33,775 bases of DNA. Origin: Anaerolineae bacterium (GTDB lineage: Bacteria; Chloroflexota; Anaerolineae; Promineifilales; Promineifilaceae). The notes under the pieces are model-generated. The model had not been told where the DNA came from. It made no database searches and saw only the letters and a program-made list of their open reading frames with translations. The DNA lies in contig SLGK01000176.1 of the NCBI GenBank assembly GCA_007123775.1, positions 1 through 33,775 on the forward strand, read 5' to 3'. This document shows positions 7,084 through 17,306 of this stretch, in pieces. The number at the start of each line of letters is the position of its first letter. Position 1 is the first letter of the stretch. The translations under genes and the position numbers were made by a program.

Positions 7084-7431
7084 ATGACTGACTCATCTCT
7101 TGATATTTCGGTACAAAACTTCAGACGGGTTGATATGCTCACGGTGGCCGGACGTGTGGATAGTAGCACCGCTCCGGAGCTTGACCAGGCCATCAAAGAA
7201 ATCACGAACAACGGCCGTTATAATCTGGTCCTCAAACTGGATGGCGTCAATTACCTCAGCAGTGCTGGTCTGCGTTCGCTGGTAGCCACCCTGCGCGAGT
7301 GCAAGAGTCAGCGTGGCGACCTCTTGTTAGTGTCACCATCTGAACGTGTCTTGGAAGTCTTGCGGCTGGCGGGTTTAGATTCACTGTTCACATTCTTTGA
7401 CGATGAAACCGAGGCCGTTGGCAGTTTTTGA
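7084..7431 (+). CDS. STAS domain anti-sigma factor antagonist 1
   Basis: The 115-residue protein is a single STAS domain of SpoIIAA/RsbV type. The phosphorylation loop reads NYLSSAGLRSLV; aligned on the G-L pair, S60 matches the Ser of SpoIIAA that is phosphorylated. The start is the ATG at 7084, 6 nt after AGGAGG; an upstream TTG at 7063 would place the Shine-Dalgarno inside the gene. In partner switching the unphosphorylated STAS protein captures the RsbW-like kinase and frees its target. It is the first gene of a four-gene cluster (STAS, ATPase, STAS, GAF-PP2C), so its kinase and phosphatase are most likely the two neighbours. Confidence 0.92.
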   Translation: MTDSSLDISVQNFRRVDMLTVAGRVDSSTAPELDQAIKEITNNGRYNLVLKLDGVNYLSSAGLRSLVATLRECKSQRGDLLLVSPSERVLEVLRLAGLDSLFTFFDDETEAVGSF

Positions 7432-7543
7432 TAAATGGCAGTTGGTGACCGGTTTGGCGCTATGCCTGCCGAATACCGGTTACTGGCTCGTGGCTGAGGG
7501 AAAACAATACAGCGTAATTTGGCCTTTGTTTTGATCAATACAA

Positions 7544-7987
7544 ATGGATGACGAGTACGCGATCACCATAGCGGGGCAATACGAGCAGGTTCAAACAGCT
7601 TGCCAATTCGTGGCGCAGGGGGCCAGGGAGGCCGGCCTGGATGAGCAGGCTGTTTTTCATGTTGAACTCTGCTGTGATGAAGCCTGCACCAATATAATTG
7701 AACATGGCTACGGTGGCGAAAATATTGGCGACATCAGCCTCAGTTACCACATTGAAAACCGTTCGTTTGTTATTGTCATTCGTGATGAAGGCCGTTCCTT
7801 CCAACCAGAATCGATCTTGCCACCCCAATCTGTCAGCGCCAAAAATCCGAAAGACGCCGCCAAGAATCTGCAAATTGGCGGTCTGGGCATTCATTTTATG
7901 CGCGAACTGATGGACGACGTTCAGTTTGTTTTTGACCACCAAAAAGGCAACAAGCTGATTATGACCAAACATATCAAAACGACATGA
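7544..7987 (+). CDS. RsbW/SpoIIAB-like anti-sigma factor serine kinase (HATPase_c)
   Basis: The 147-residue GHKL ATPase domain protein has an N-box ELCCDEACTNIIEHGY with E46 and N50, a G1 box IRDEGRSFQP (D81, G83) and a G2 box IGGLGIHFMRELMD. This is the RsbW/SpoIIAB/HATPase_c_2 family, which binds a sigma factor or other partner and phosphorylates STAS antagonists on Ser or Thr. It follows the first STAS gene after a 112-nt spacer and overlaps the second STAS gene by 4 bp (ATGA), indicating translational coupling and a 1:1 partnership. No clear Shine-Dalgarno precedes the ATG at 7544. No sigma factor gene is nearby, so the controlled target is unknown. Confidence 0.9.
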   Translation: MDDEYAITIAGQYEQVQTACQFVAQGAREAGLDEQAVFHVELCCDEACTNIIEHGYGGENIGDISLSYHIENRSFVIVIRDEGRSFQPESILPPQSVSAKNPKDAAKNLQIGGLGIHFMRELMDDVQFVFDHQKGNKLIMTKHIKTT

Positions 7988-8328
7988 GCGTGCAGCAAAA
8001 GTATCTCGAAAATGGGTTTTGGGTTGTACAGGTGAGCGGGCGGCTAGACCAGATGCTTAACTCCCAGCTTGATAAAGCCTTGACCGACCTGCTAAGCGAG
8101 AACTACAGCGACATAATCGTTGACCTGAGTCAGACGGATTACATTAACTCAGGTGGCCTTCGTTGTCTGGTCAGCGCCTGGCGCAAAGCACGCCAAAACG
8201 AAGGTGACGTCTGGCTGTGTGGTTTAAACGGCCGTTTGCAAGAGATATTCAACATTGTTGGCTTCGATAAGGTGTTCCACATTTACCCCACTCTGGCCGA
8301 GGCCAGGGCGGTTATCGGTGAGCGGTAG
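7984..8328 (+). CDS. STAS domain anti-sigma factor antagonist 2
   Basis: The 114-residue STAS protein has the loop DYINSGGLRCLVSAW. S56 aligns with the SpoIIAA phosphorylation site, and N55 replaces the usual acidic residue or Ser before it. Its start overlaps the stop of the kinase gene (ATGA at 7984), so the two are probably made together. Having two divergent STAS proteins around one kinase suggests two inputs, or a primary antagonist plus a downstream output protein. It is not a recent tandem copy of the first STAS gene, because identity outside the core loop is low by eye. Confidence 0.92.
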   Translation: MSVQQKYLENGFWVVQVSGRLDQMLNSQLDKALTDLLSENYSDIIVDLSQTDYINSGGLRCLVSAWRKARQNEGDVWLCGLNGRLQEIFNIVGFDKVFHIYPTLAEARAVIGER

Positions 8329-8407
8329 TTGGCAATTGGATAACCAGACGACAGCGGACAACTGAGTTCCGATAACTGGCAAGCAATAACCGACAGCGGC
8401 AAACCAT
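8329..8407. repeat. Short spacer with imperfect direct repeats
   Basis: TAACCAGACGACAGCGG at 8341-8357 resembles TAACCGACAGCGG at 8387-8399, and GGCAATTGG at 8331-8339 matches GGCAATTGG at 7041-7049. The same style of sequence is seen in the 7432-7543 spacer. It looks like degraded intergenic repeat material. No Shine-Dalgarno is visible for the next gene. Confidence 0.4.
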
Positions 8408-11365
8408 ATGATTCTGGCTCAATCCTTCGCAGGTAGCTATCCCTGGACATCTATTTCGCTTGCCATTCTGGTGGCCGCGTTGCTGGTTACCGCCTACGTA
8501 CTGATGCGCCGGTTGCGCTCCCGTCGCCTGTTGGTACAGCGCGTCAAAGAGCTAGAGACGCTGAGTGCCGCCGGCCGGGCGCTGGTTGCTTCCCAGCTAG
8601 ACATCGACGCCCTATGTGGCCTGATTGTCCAGGAAGCCAGCAACGTTATTGATAATCGCACCTTTCAGATAGGACTCTTTGACGACCACTTTTATCACAT
8701 CATCTACTGGACAATAGACGGCGTGGAGCAGCCGACCCCCCACACGTTTGACCTTCAGCGTTACGAATCCAGTCTGGTCGGTTGGATGCGAGAGAGCAAG
8801 CAGCCGCTACTGATACGCGACCTGCTCAAAGAAGCCGACAGCCTGCCTGCCCGTCCCCGTTTTATCAGCAAGACACCACCCCGTTCTGCCATTGTGCTGC
8901 CGCTGCTTAGTGGCGAGCGGACGATAGGCATCATATCGGCCCAGAGTAACCAGGCCCACCGCTTTAACGAAGAGGATTTGCGCCGGTTGATGATCTTAGC
9001 CAACCAGGCTGCCGCGGCCATTGCCAACGCCCAGCTTTACCAGCAGGCGCGGCGACGGGCGGCCCACCTGGAACTGGTCGGTCAGATCGCGCTTCGGGTC
9101 AACGCTGCCTCGGACCTGGATGATATTTTTGAGCAGGTCGTAGTACTCACGCGCCAGACGTTTGGCTACCATCCCGTGACTATTTTTGGGTTAGACCCGC
9201 AATCGGGTGCGGCCGTTATCAAGGCCAGTAGTGAGGCGTTGCTGGCTGCCACGCCGCTGAGCATGGCACCCGGCGAGGGTTTGGTGGGCGCGGCTGTGGC
9301 TACCCGTAACACGATTGTCTCTGCCAATACAGGTGAGGATGATCGCTTTGTGGCTCAACTGGATGGGGTAGATGACTTAGAAACGGGCGAGACGCTCTCT
9401 GAAATTGCCATTCCATTACTTGTTAATGGCGAAGTTTTAGGCGTTTTAGATGTACAAAGTCCTGAGATAAACGCCTTTAGCCAGGTGGAGCAAACCGCTC
9501 TTGAAGCGTTGGCCGCTGAGGTGGCGGCTGCGATTCATAAAGCACAGCAGCTTCAGCAGCAGCGAGAACGAGCCTGGATCACCACCGCCCAATTGCAGGT
9601 GGCGGAGGCGATTAACCGCAGCCATGGTTTGGAAGAAATTATTACGGCCGTTGTCCGTTTGACCCCCATGCTGACCGGCGTCAGCTTTTGCGCCATGCTG
9701 CTCTGGGAGGAAGAACCGCAGCTTTATCGTGGTGCGGCCTTTTTTGATGGTGATCATGACGCTACCGATCCGTTTAGCCAGATTCAGATCAAGATTGGCG
9801 ATTGGTCGCCTCTGGATGCCGTTCATGTTGGTCAAGAGATGCTGGTCACGCAGCGACTACCCGCCTGGCTCCAAGAAATATCTGATCAGGCTGCCGACAC
9901 AACTGAGATAACCCTGGTGCCTGTCAGCACCAAGTCCCAAATTATCGGCGTGGTTCTGGTTAATGACTACGGTGTACCCCGGCAAACACCACTGGTTGAT
10001 TCTAGCGTCGATTACCGCCATGCTGAACTGCTGCAGAACATTGCCGACCAGACGGCCCAGTCTTTAGAGAGTGCCCATTTACGTTTGGCCCAGCAGGAGG
10101 AAGCCTGGGTCAATACCGCCTTGCTCCAGGTGGCCGAGGCGGTCAACAATCTCATCGACCTGAATGAGATATTAGACACGATTGTGCGCCTGGTGCCAAT
10201 GTTGGTTGGGGCACAGTCGGCCATCATTATGATTTGGGATGAGGCGCGTGGTGTGTTTCTGCCCGGTCCCAGCCACGGCGTCAGTGAAATGGGGCTTGGC
10301 CTGCTGCAGACGCTAGAGGTAGATCGCGAGGAGTTTGCCAGCCTGGTACAGCAGGCGGCACGGGTTTTGTCCCCAACGGCTACCTATTACACGATTGAGC
10401 TGCCCGATTGGCTGAAGAAGGTGTTGGGTCAGGGGCGTGCCAATGCCTTTCCGCTCAACGCGCGGGGACAGTTGGTGGGCATGATGGTGGTGGCTTTGGC
10501 AGATAAAAACGGCCGTGCCTTTTCTTCGCGCCGCCTTAACATTTTGAACGGGATTGCCCACCAGGCAGCAACGGCCGTTGTCAACAACCATCTTTACCGC
10601 GAGGCCGCTGAACGCCAGCGGCTGGAGCAAGAGCTGAACGTTGCCCGCGAAATACAGGCCAGCCTCATTCCGCAGCGGCCTCCCGAAATTCCCGGTTGCA
10701 GTGTGGCCGCTTACTGGCAAGCCGCCCGCCAGGTCAGCGGTGACTTCTACGATTTTTTGCCCCTACCCAACGGGCACTGGGGTATTGTCGTAGCCGACGT
10801 AGCCGACAAAGGGGTGCCCGCCGCCCTCTTCATGGCCCTCAGTCGAACCATTTTGCGAACCGTTGCCTTTAGCGGACACGACCCGGCTCGGGTTCTTGAA
10901 CGTGTTAACGAGCTGATTGATAATGACTCCCAGACGGACCTCTTTGTCACCATGTTCTACGCCATCTGGCAGCCGGAAACTGGCCAGTTAGTTTACGCCA
11001 ACGGCGGCCACAATCCGCCTATACTTCTGAGCCGCAATGGTGCTTACCAGGAACTGCATGGCAAAGGTATGGCCCTGGGCGTTTTGCCCCAGATTCAGGT
11101 TGACCCCGTGACGGTCACGCTAAAAGCCAACGACACAGTTGTTTTTTACACGGATGGTGTAACCGAAGCTATCAATGAAGATTATGACGAATTTGGCCTG
11201 GAACGGTTGCTCATTGCCACCAAATCGGCCAGGAAAGGGGATGCCCAGCAGGTAGTACAGGCTATAACGCATGGTATTACCCACCACGCTGGCGACACTC
11301 CCCAGTTTGACGACATCACCCTGGTTGTGCTAAAACGAAACAGTGACAGCCAGAGCGAAAGGTGA
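8408..11365 (+). CDS. Membrane-anchored multi-GAF SpoIIE/PP2C phosphatase (RsbU-like)
   Basis: The 985-residue protein has one N-terminal transmembrane helix (about 14-33). Four GAF-type sensor regions follow at about 50-215, 220-395, 400-560 and 570-735. A C-terminal SpoIIE-family PP2C domain runs from about 745 to 980. Phosphatase motifs are QVSGDFYDF, VADVADKGVPAALFMA, FVTMFYAIW, ANGGHNPP, YTDGVTEA and FDDITLVVLK, including the metal-binding Asp residues. It would remove phosphate from the STAS antagonists encoded just upstream and so activate the switch in response to small molecules or redox/light signals bound by the GAF domains. GAF3 and GAF4 start with nearly the same helix (AW-TA-LQVAEA-N), indicating internal duplication. 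The ATG at 8408 has no strong ribosome binding site. Confidence 0.92.
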   Translation: MILAQSFAGSYPWTSISLAILVAALLVTAYVLMRRLRSRRLLVQRVKELETLSAAGRALVASQLDIDALCGLIVQEASNVIDNRTFQIGLFDDHFYHIIYWTIDGVEQPTPHTFDLQRYESSLVGWMRESKQPLLIRDLLKEADSLPARPRFISKTPPRSAIVLPLLSGERTIGIISAQSNQAHRFNEEDLRRLMILANQAAAAIANAQLYQQARRRAAHLELVGQIALRVNAASDLDDIFEQVVVLTRQTFGYHPVTIFGLDPQSGAAVIKASSEALLAATPLSMAPGEGLVGAAVATRNTIVSANTGEDDRFVAQLDGVDDLETGETLSEIAIPLLVNGEVLGVLDVQSPEINAFSQVEQTALEALAAEVAAAIHKAQQLQQQRERAWITTAQLQVAEAINRSHGLEEIITAVVRLTPMLTGVSFCAMLLWEEEPQLYRGAAFFDGDHDATDPFSQIQIKIGDWSPLDAVHVGQEMLVTQRLPAWLQEISDQAADTTEITLVPVSTKSQIIGVVLVNDYGVPRQTPLVDSSVDYRHAELLQNIADQTAQSLESAHLRLAQQEEAWVNTALLQVAEAVNNLIDLNEILDTIVRLVPMLVGAQSAIIMIWDEARGVFLPGPSHGVSEMGLGLLQTLEVDREEFASLVQQAARVLSPTATYYTIELPDWLKKVLGQGRANAFPLNARGQLVGMMVVALADKNGRAFSSRRLNILNGIAHQAATAVVNNHLYREAAERQRLEQELNVAREIQASLIPQRPPEIPGCSVAAYWQAARQVSGDFYDFLPLPNGHWGIVVADVADKGVPAALFMALSRTILRTVAFSGHDPARVLERVNELIDNDSQTDLFVTMFYAIWQPETGQLVYANGGHNPPILLSRNGAYQELHGKGMALGVLPQIQVDPVTVTLKANDTVVFYTDGVTEAINEDYDEFGLERLLIATKSARKGDAQQVVQAITHGITHHAGDTPQFDDITLVVLKRNSDSQSER

Positions 11366-11412
11366 GATGCCCTTACGCCGTCTGGCTTGAAGGCTCACCA
11401 AAAGGATAAATT

Positions 11413-12186
11413 ATGAGTTACAAGAGCAAAGCTAACAACCGCCCCCTTGAGGATCAGCAGCTTTTTGCCACGCCCCATGACACGGACACCGCCTTTCTGG
11501 ATACTGATCCCTGGCGCGTACTACGCATCCAGGGTGAATTTGTGGAGGGCTTCAACGCTCTGGCCGGACTAGGACCGGCCGTAACGGTTTTTGGATCGGC
11601 CCGTACCAGACCGGGAGAGCCACAATATGAACAGGCTGTGGCTCTGGCGCAGCGATTGGGCGAGGCTGGGTTTGCCATTATCACCGGCGGCGGGCCGGGC
11701 ATCATGGAAGCGGCCAACAAAGGTGCTAACCAGGCCCAGGCGTTGTCGGTTGGGCTAAACATCGAACTACCCTTCGAACAACACCTGAACCCTTATGTCG
11801 ATCTGGATATTGATTTTCGTTATTTTTTTGTCCGTAAAACGATGTTGGTCAAATACTCGCTCGCTTTTGTCATCTTGCCCGGCGGTTTTGGCACTTTGGA
11901 CGAGCTGTTTGAGGCCCTGACCTTAATCCAGACTGGCAAAATCCAGAACTTTCCGGTGGTGATGGTTGGCCGTGACTACTGGCAAGGGCTGGTTGATTGG
12001 CTGCGCCACACCATGCTGTCTGAGGGCAAGATTTCCGAAGAGGACCTGGATCTACTTTACATCACAGATTCTATTGAAGAAGCAACGCAAGTGATTGTAG
12101 AATGTGCGCGTACCGAGTCATGGCGCAGCCAAAAAGAGGAAAGCGCCCGTGAAGTAACGCGTCAGGTCTATGGTTCTGCGGAATAG
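11413..12186 (+). CDS. LOG/TIGR00730 family Rossmann-fold protein
   Basis: The 257-residue protein has the two hallmark motifs of the LOG family: TGGGPGIMEAANKGA (91-105) and PGGFGTLDE (156-164). Many members are nucleoside 5'-monophosphate phosphoribohydrolases (cytokinin-activating LOG, bacterial PpnN-like). Older databases call them lysine decarboxylases, which is not supported. The N-terminal 45 residues are a family-typical extension. AAGGA lies about 6 nt before the ATG. It follows the phosphatase gene by 47 nt on the same strand and may be cotranscribed with it, although a role in the switch is not indicated. The substrate (AMP, GMP or a modified nucleotide) is not readable. Confidence 0.88.
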   Translation: MSYKSKANNRPLEDQQLFATPHDTDTAFLDTDPWRVLRIQGEFVEGFNALAGLGPAVTVFGSARTRPGEPQYEQAVALAQRLGEAGFAIITGGGPGIMEAANKGANQAQALSVGLNIELPFEQHLNPYVDLDIDFRYFFVRKTMLVKYSLAFVILPGGFGTLDELFEALTLIQTGKIQNFPVVMVGRDYWQGLVDWLRHTMLSEGKISEEDLDLLYITDSIEEATQVIVECARTESWRSQKEESAREVTRQVYGSAE

Positions 12187-12236
12187 AATCGCCATAAGTT
12201 GAAATGCAGTTCGAGATTGTCAACTGGGAGTAAGCC

Positions 12237-12896
12237 ATGCGTAGAAGACGACGCCTTTATTTCTATAGCTTGAAGGAAGAAATAGTCAACGGTATTACCC
12301 ACGGCGTTGGGGCAGTGTTGAGCGTGGCCGGGTTAATCGTGCTGCTGGCGATGGCCATTACCTATGGTGATGTGTGGAAAGTGTTTAGCTTGAGCATTTA
12401 TGGCACGTCTTTGCTGCTGCTTTATCTGGCTTCCACGCTGTATCACATGATTCAGCATCGCCGTGTTAAGCGCGTATTGCGCGTTTTTGATCATGCCGCC
12501 ATTTATCTGCTGATTGCCGGTACTTATACGCCTTTTTTGCTGATTGTGCTAAATGGCGTCTTGGGTTGGGTGTTGTTTGGCATTATCTGGGGCCTGGCTG
12601 TCGTCGGTGTGGTTTATAAAGTCTTCTTTTTGGACCGTTATGTGGTGGCGGAAACGGTTGGTTATCTGGTGATGGGCTGGTTGTGTGTGGTGGTGCTGCC
12701 TGACCTGGTGGCGTTGTTGTCGCCACCGGCGTTGTGGAGCCTGATCTTAGGCGGTCTGGCCTATTCACTGGGGGTTGTATTTTACGCCCTGCCCCAGGTG
12801 GCTTACAGCCATGCGGTATGGCATTTGTTTGTGCTGGGGGGCAGTGCCCTGCACTTCTTTGCGGTGTTTCACTCGGTATTTGTAACGGCCGTTTAA
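12237..12896 (+). CDS. Hemolysin III / TrhA (PAQR superfamily) membrane protein
   Basis: The 219-residue protein has seven predicted membrane helices and the conserved YSLKEEIVNGITHGVGA opening. The PAQR-type metal motif is complete: S66-x3-H70, D85-H86, and H192-x3-H196 near the C-terminus. Homologues (YqfA/TrhA/HlyIII) affect membrane-energy homeostasis and fatty-acid-related stress. The family shares residues with alkaline ceramidases and adiponectin receptors, so a metal-dependent amide hydrolase role is possible. The name hemolysin III does not by itself imply a toxin. GGGAG lies 7 nt before the ATG, and the gene is 50 nt downstream of the LOG gene. It converges on the large histidine kinase gene. 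Confidence 0.9.
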   Translation: MRRRRRLYFYSLKEEIVNGITHGVGAVLSVAGLIVLLAMAITYGDVWKVFSLSIYGTSLLLLYLASTLYHMIQHRRVKRVLRVFDHAAIYLLIAGTYTPFLLIVLNGVLGWVLFGIIWGLAVVGVVYKVFFLDRYVVAETVGYLVMGWLCVVVLPDLVALLSPPALWSLILGGLAYSLGVVFYALPQVAYSHAVWHLFVLGGSALHFFAVFHSVFVTAV

Positions 12897-12927
12897 CTGT
12901 TACTGCCAGAAAGATTGGGCCGATGGG

Positions 12928-15405
12928 TCAGCCCCGCTCTTGTTGCGGCGGCTGTTTAACAGGCAGACGTACCGTAAACGTGGTGCCGGCCCTCTCTGGC
13001 CCGCTGTCAACCTTGACAGAACCGTGGTGCAGCTTGACAGTCGAGTGGACAACGGCCAACCCCAGGCCCGCGCCCCCCTGCTTTTCTTTACTGCGACCCT
13101 GGTAAAACTTGTCAAAAACGTGGGGCAAATCGCCCGGATCAATACCCACCCCGCTGTCCGCAACCGTAACAAGAACGTCATCTGCCTCCACCGCGATTTG
13201 CACGGTAACCTCTTGTCCGGTCGCCGAGAATTTGATACCGTTGTCAAGCAAATTGCTAAAAGCCCGGCGCAACTGCGTCGGCAGCCCTTCAATCGCCGGG
13301 ACGTCCTCAGCCTCAACAACTAGTTTAAGGGTGACCTGCTTATCGCGTGCCTGCACCTGAAATTCTTCTACAAGGTCGGCAATTATCGACACAATATCGC
13401 ATGACTCGAACGACCATTTTTGTGATTCCAGGCGAGCCAGTTCGAGCAACCCTTCGACCACATTCATCATCTGTTTGGCCCCATTGGTAATGCGTTCCAC
13501 GAAGACGGTCTGCTCTTCGGTTAGGGGGCCGGCCGCGCTCAGGCTTTCGGCAAAGCCCATAATGGACGTGAGTGGTGCGCGCATGTCGTGAGAGACGCTG
13601 GCCACAAAATAATCTTTGGCCTCATTCAGTTCGCGTAGTTTGGTTATGTCGTAAAGTACCAGGATACGGCCGTGACCGGGAATAGCTGCCAGATGAGGCA
13701 TCCAAATCGTGCCATCAGCCATCGTAATATCAGCTAAGGACGCTTCGGCGTCTGCCGAAGGCTCCAGGAACAACGGAGCCAGCGGTGCCAACTCTGGCAG
13801 ATCGGCAATTGGTTGGCCCACTTTATCTTCGTTGAGATTGAGCAATTGCCGCGCTTGCTGGTTAAGCAGCAACAGCCGGTCCTGCTCATCGGTGATAAGA
13901 ATAGGGCTATCATTGTGTTCCAGCGTGATCTCCAGGTGACGTTTGCGCGTTTCTGCTTGTTTATAAAGAAGCGCGTTGGTTAAGGCAATCGCCACCGCCG
14001 CCCCAATCGTGATTGCCTTTTCCACATCCCGGTCATCAAAATCACCGTCAAATTTGTTCAACAATTGCAGCACGCCGATTACCTGCCCCTGCGATAAAAG
14101 AGGCACACACAAAGTGGAGCGTGTCACAAATTCGGTGACTATATCCACGCCGCGATAATGCAGCGGGTGGTTTCTTACGTCATTGGTGTAAGCCCAACGA
14201 CCTGTTTTGGCCACGTGACCAACAAAGCCTTTGCCTAGCGGCAGCGTGAACTGGGATAGCAACTTTTTGGGCGTACCCACGTTAGCCAGGACGCTCAAAG
14301 TCTGGTTGTTTTGATCCAAAAACCAGAGGGAGGATGCTTCAATGTTCCAACTATCGTGTACCTGTTCGATGGTCAGTTGGGACACTTCATCCAGATCGAG
14401 CGAGGCGGTAATCGTGCGGGTGATTTCAATAAGGGTGTTCAATTCTTCCATGCCGACCGCCAGCGCTTTGTCAGACGCCTGAAAAACCCGTGCGTTCTCC
14501 AGGGCAATGGCTGCATAGTCGGCCAGAAAGGAAAGCAAGAACTCGTCGCGCCGGCTAAACGAGCGCAGGTCAACGGTGTTAGTGACGCCCAAAACACCCA
14601 TGGTAAAGCCACGCAGCTTGAGCGGCACGTACAGCACAGCGCGTGCGTAGAGACCGCTCTGCAGCCGGATACCTTTGCCGGTAAATGATGATTTGCGGAC
14701 CGGCTGCCCTTTGTGCATAACCTCTCTGACCAATTCATCTTCGCCAGCACTCTGGGCGGAGACGATATCGAGTAGACCTGTTTGTTTGCGCTCAAAGCCC
14801 TGTAGATAGGGTGCTTCTTTCTCATTATCGTCAGAAAGCCAGATCATGCTGCTTTCGGCGTTGGCCAGTTCCGCGGCCGCTTCTAATACGCGGTCCAACA
14901 CCTTGTTAGCACTTAACAGGGATGTGATGGCTTTACCAATGTTGAAAAGCGTTTCCATCTCCTGGTGTTGGCGACTGGTTTCTACTTTGACGCGACGAAG
15001 CTGCTCGGCCAGCTCTTGCTTGTCTTGCAACAAACGTGTTTCGACCAGAGCATGGTCAATTGTCTTGACAATCTCATCTATGGTAAATGGCTTTATCAGA
15101 TAATCTTTGGCACCCAGCCGAAACGCTTCAATCGCACTCAATTCGGAGCCGTAACCTGTCATCAACACAACCGGCGTACTGATAGACTCCTGCGCCATCC
15201 AGCGTAAGATGTCCAAACCGGTCATTTCTGGTAAATTATAGTCCAGCACGATTAAATCTGGTTTGCCTTCCTGAATTAGGGCCTGGCCGGTACTGCCGTC
15301 AAAGGCGTGGAGCGTTTCGTAGCCAAAGGTAGGCAAGACCCGTTCAGTGAGATGTTTCACCATCTCCGTACTGTCATCTATTACCAGGATGCGTTCGCCA
15401 CTCAT
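12928..15405 (-). CDS. Hybrid sensor protein: receiver-GAF-GAF-PAS-histidine kinase
   Basis: The 825-residue soluble protein starts with a receiver domain (acidic pocket D10/D11, phosphoacceptor D55, T83, K105). GAF domains follow at about 150-305 and 320-480, then a PAS-like domain at about 492-590. The kinase core has HisKA SVSHDMRAPL with H606, N-box NLLDNGIKF (N722), G1 DSGVGI (750-755), F-box FDKFYQG and G2 GGAGLGLAV (777-785). All catalytic residues are present. With the receiver at the N-terminus, the kinase output is probably controlled by an upstream kinase, a phosphorelay layout. No DNA-binding regulator is adjacent, so the downstream partner is unknown. It is transcribed divergently from hutU and converges on the PAQR gene. 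Confidence 0.93.
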   Translation of the reverse strand: MSGERILVIDDSTEMVKHLTERVLPTFGYETLHAFDGSTGQALIQEGKPDLIVLDYNLPEMTGLDILRWMAQESISTPVVLMTGYGSELSAIEAFRLGAKDYLIKPFTIDEIVKTIDHALVETRLLQDKQELAEQLRRVKVETSRQHQEMETLFNIGKAITSLLSANKVLDRVLEAAAELANAESSMIWLSDDNEKEAPYLQGFERKQTGLLDIVSAQSAGEDELVREVMHKGQPVRKSSFTGKGIRLQSGLYARAVLYVPLKLRGFTMGVLGVTNTVDLRSFSRRDEFLLSFLADYAAIALENARVFQASDKALAVGMEELNTLIEITRTITASLDLDEVSQLTIEQVHDSWNIEASSLWFLDQNNQTLSVLANVGTPKKLLSQFTLPLGKGFVGHVAKTGRWAYTNDVRNHPLHYRGVDIVTEFVTRSTLCVPLLSQGQVIGVLQLLNKFDGDFDDRDVEKAITIGAAVAIALTNALLYKQAETRKRHLEITLEHNDSPILITDEQDRLLLLNQQARQLLNLNEDKVGQPIADLPELAPLAPLFLEPSADAEASLADITMADGTIWMPHLAAIPGHGRILVLYDITKLRELNEAKDYFVASVSHDMRAPLTSIMGFAESLSAAGPLTEEQTVFVERITNGAKQMMNVVEGLLELARLESQKWSFESCDIVSIIADLVEEFQVQARDKQVTLKLVVEAEDVPAIEGLPTQLRRAFSNLLDNGIKFSATGQEVTVQIAVEADDVLVTVADSGVGIDPGDLPHVFDKFYQGRSKEKQGGAGLGLAVVHSTVKLHHGSVKVDSGPERAGTTFTVRLPVKQPPQQERG

Positions 15406-15639
15406 AGTTTTTTTGCTTTGTTTAACACTTCTTGCAAAGCGTAAAGAAGAAAGCGGGTTTTACTTTGTGGTCGATTATGGGAGCTAACACAAGCTGTTGC
15501 TGTGCCACAAAGGCTGTTCTTTGACTCCGCCGCTCATTAACTTATACTGATAACACAAAACTCTTACTAAACAAATAACTGTTCCACCAGAAATTATACT
15601 TCGTATGATGGATTATAGCATACCAAAAAGGAGTTGTTG
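15406..15639. other. Divergent spacer between the histidine kinase gene and hutU
   Basis: The 234-bp spacer must hold both promoters. It is more AT-rich than its surroundings. I see no long inverted repeat and no convincing -35/-10 pair. The useful signal is AAAGGAG at 15627-15633, which fixes the hutU start. Confidence 0.5.
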
Positions 15640-17289
<1,650 letters not shown>

Positions 17290-17306
17290 ACTGTGACAAT
17301 TGGTGA

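Noticed and set aside
11413-12186. Lysine decarboxylase
   Set aside because: The PGGxGTxxE motif family is the LOG phosphoribohydrolase-like family; the decarboxylase label is a known misannotation.
12237-12896. Hemolysin toxin
   Set aside because: The hemolysin III name is historical; the motifs are those of the PAQR/TrhA family of membrane proteins.
15634-15639. TTG start for hutU six bases upstream
   Set aside because: It overlaps or abuts the Shine-Dalgarno AAAGGAG; the ATG at 15640 has proper spacing.
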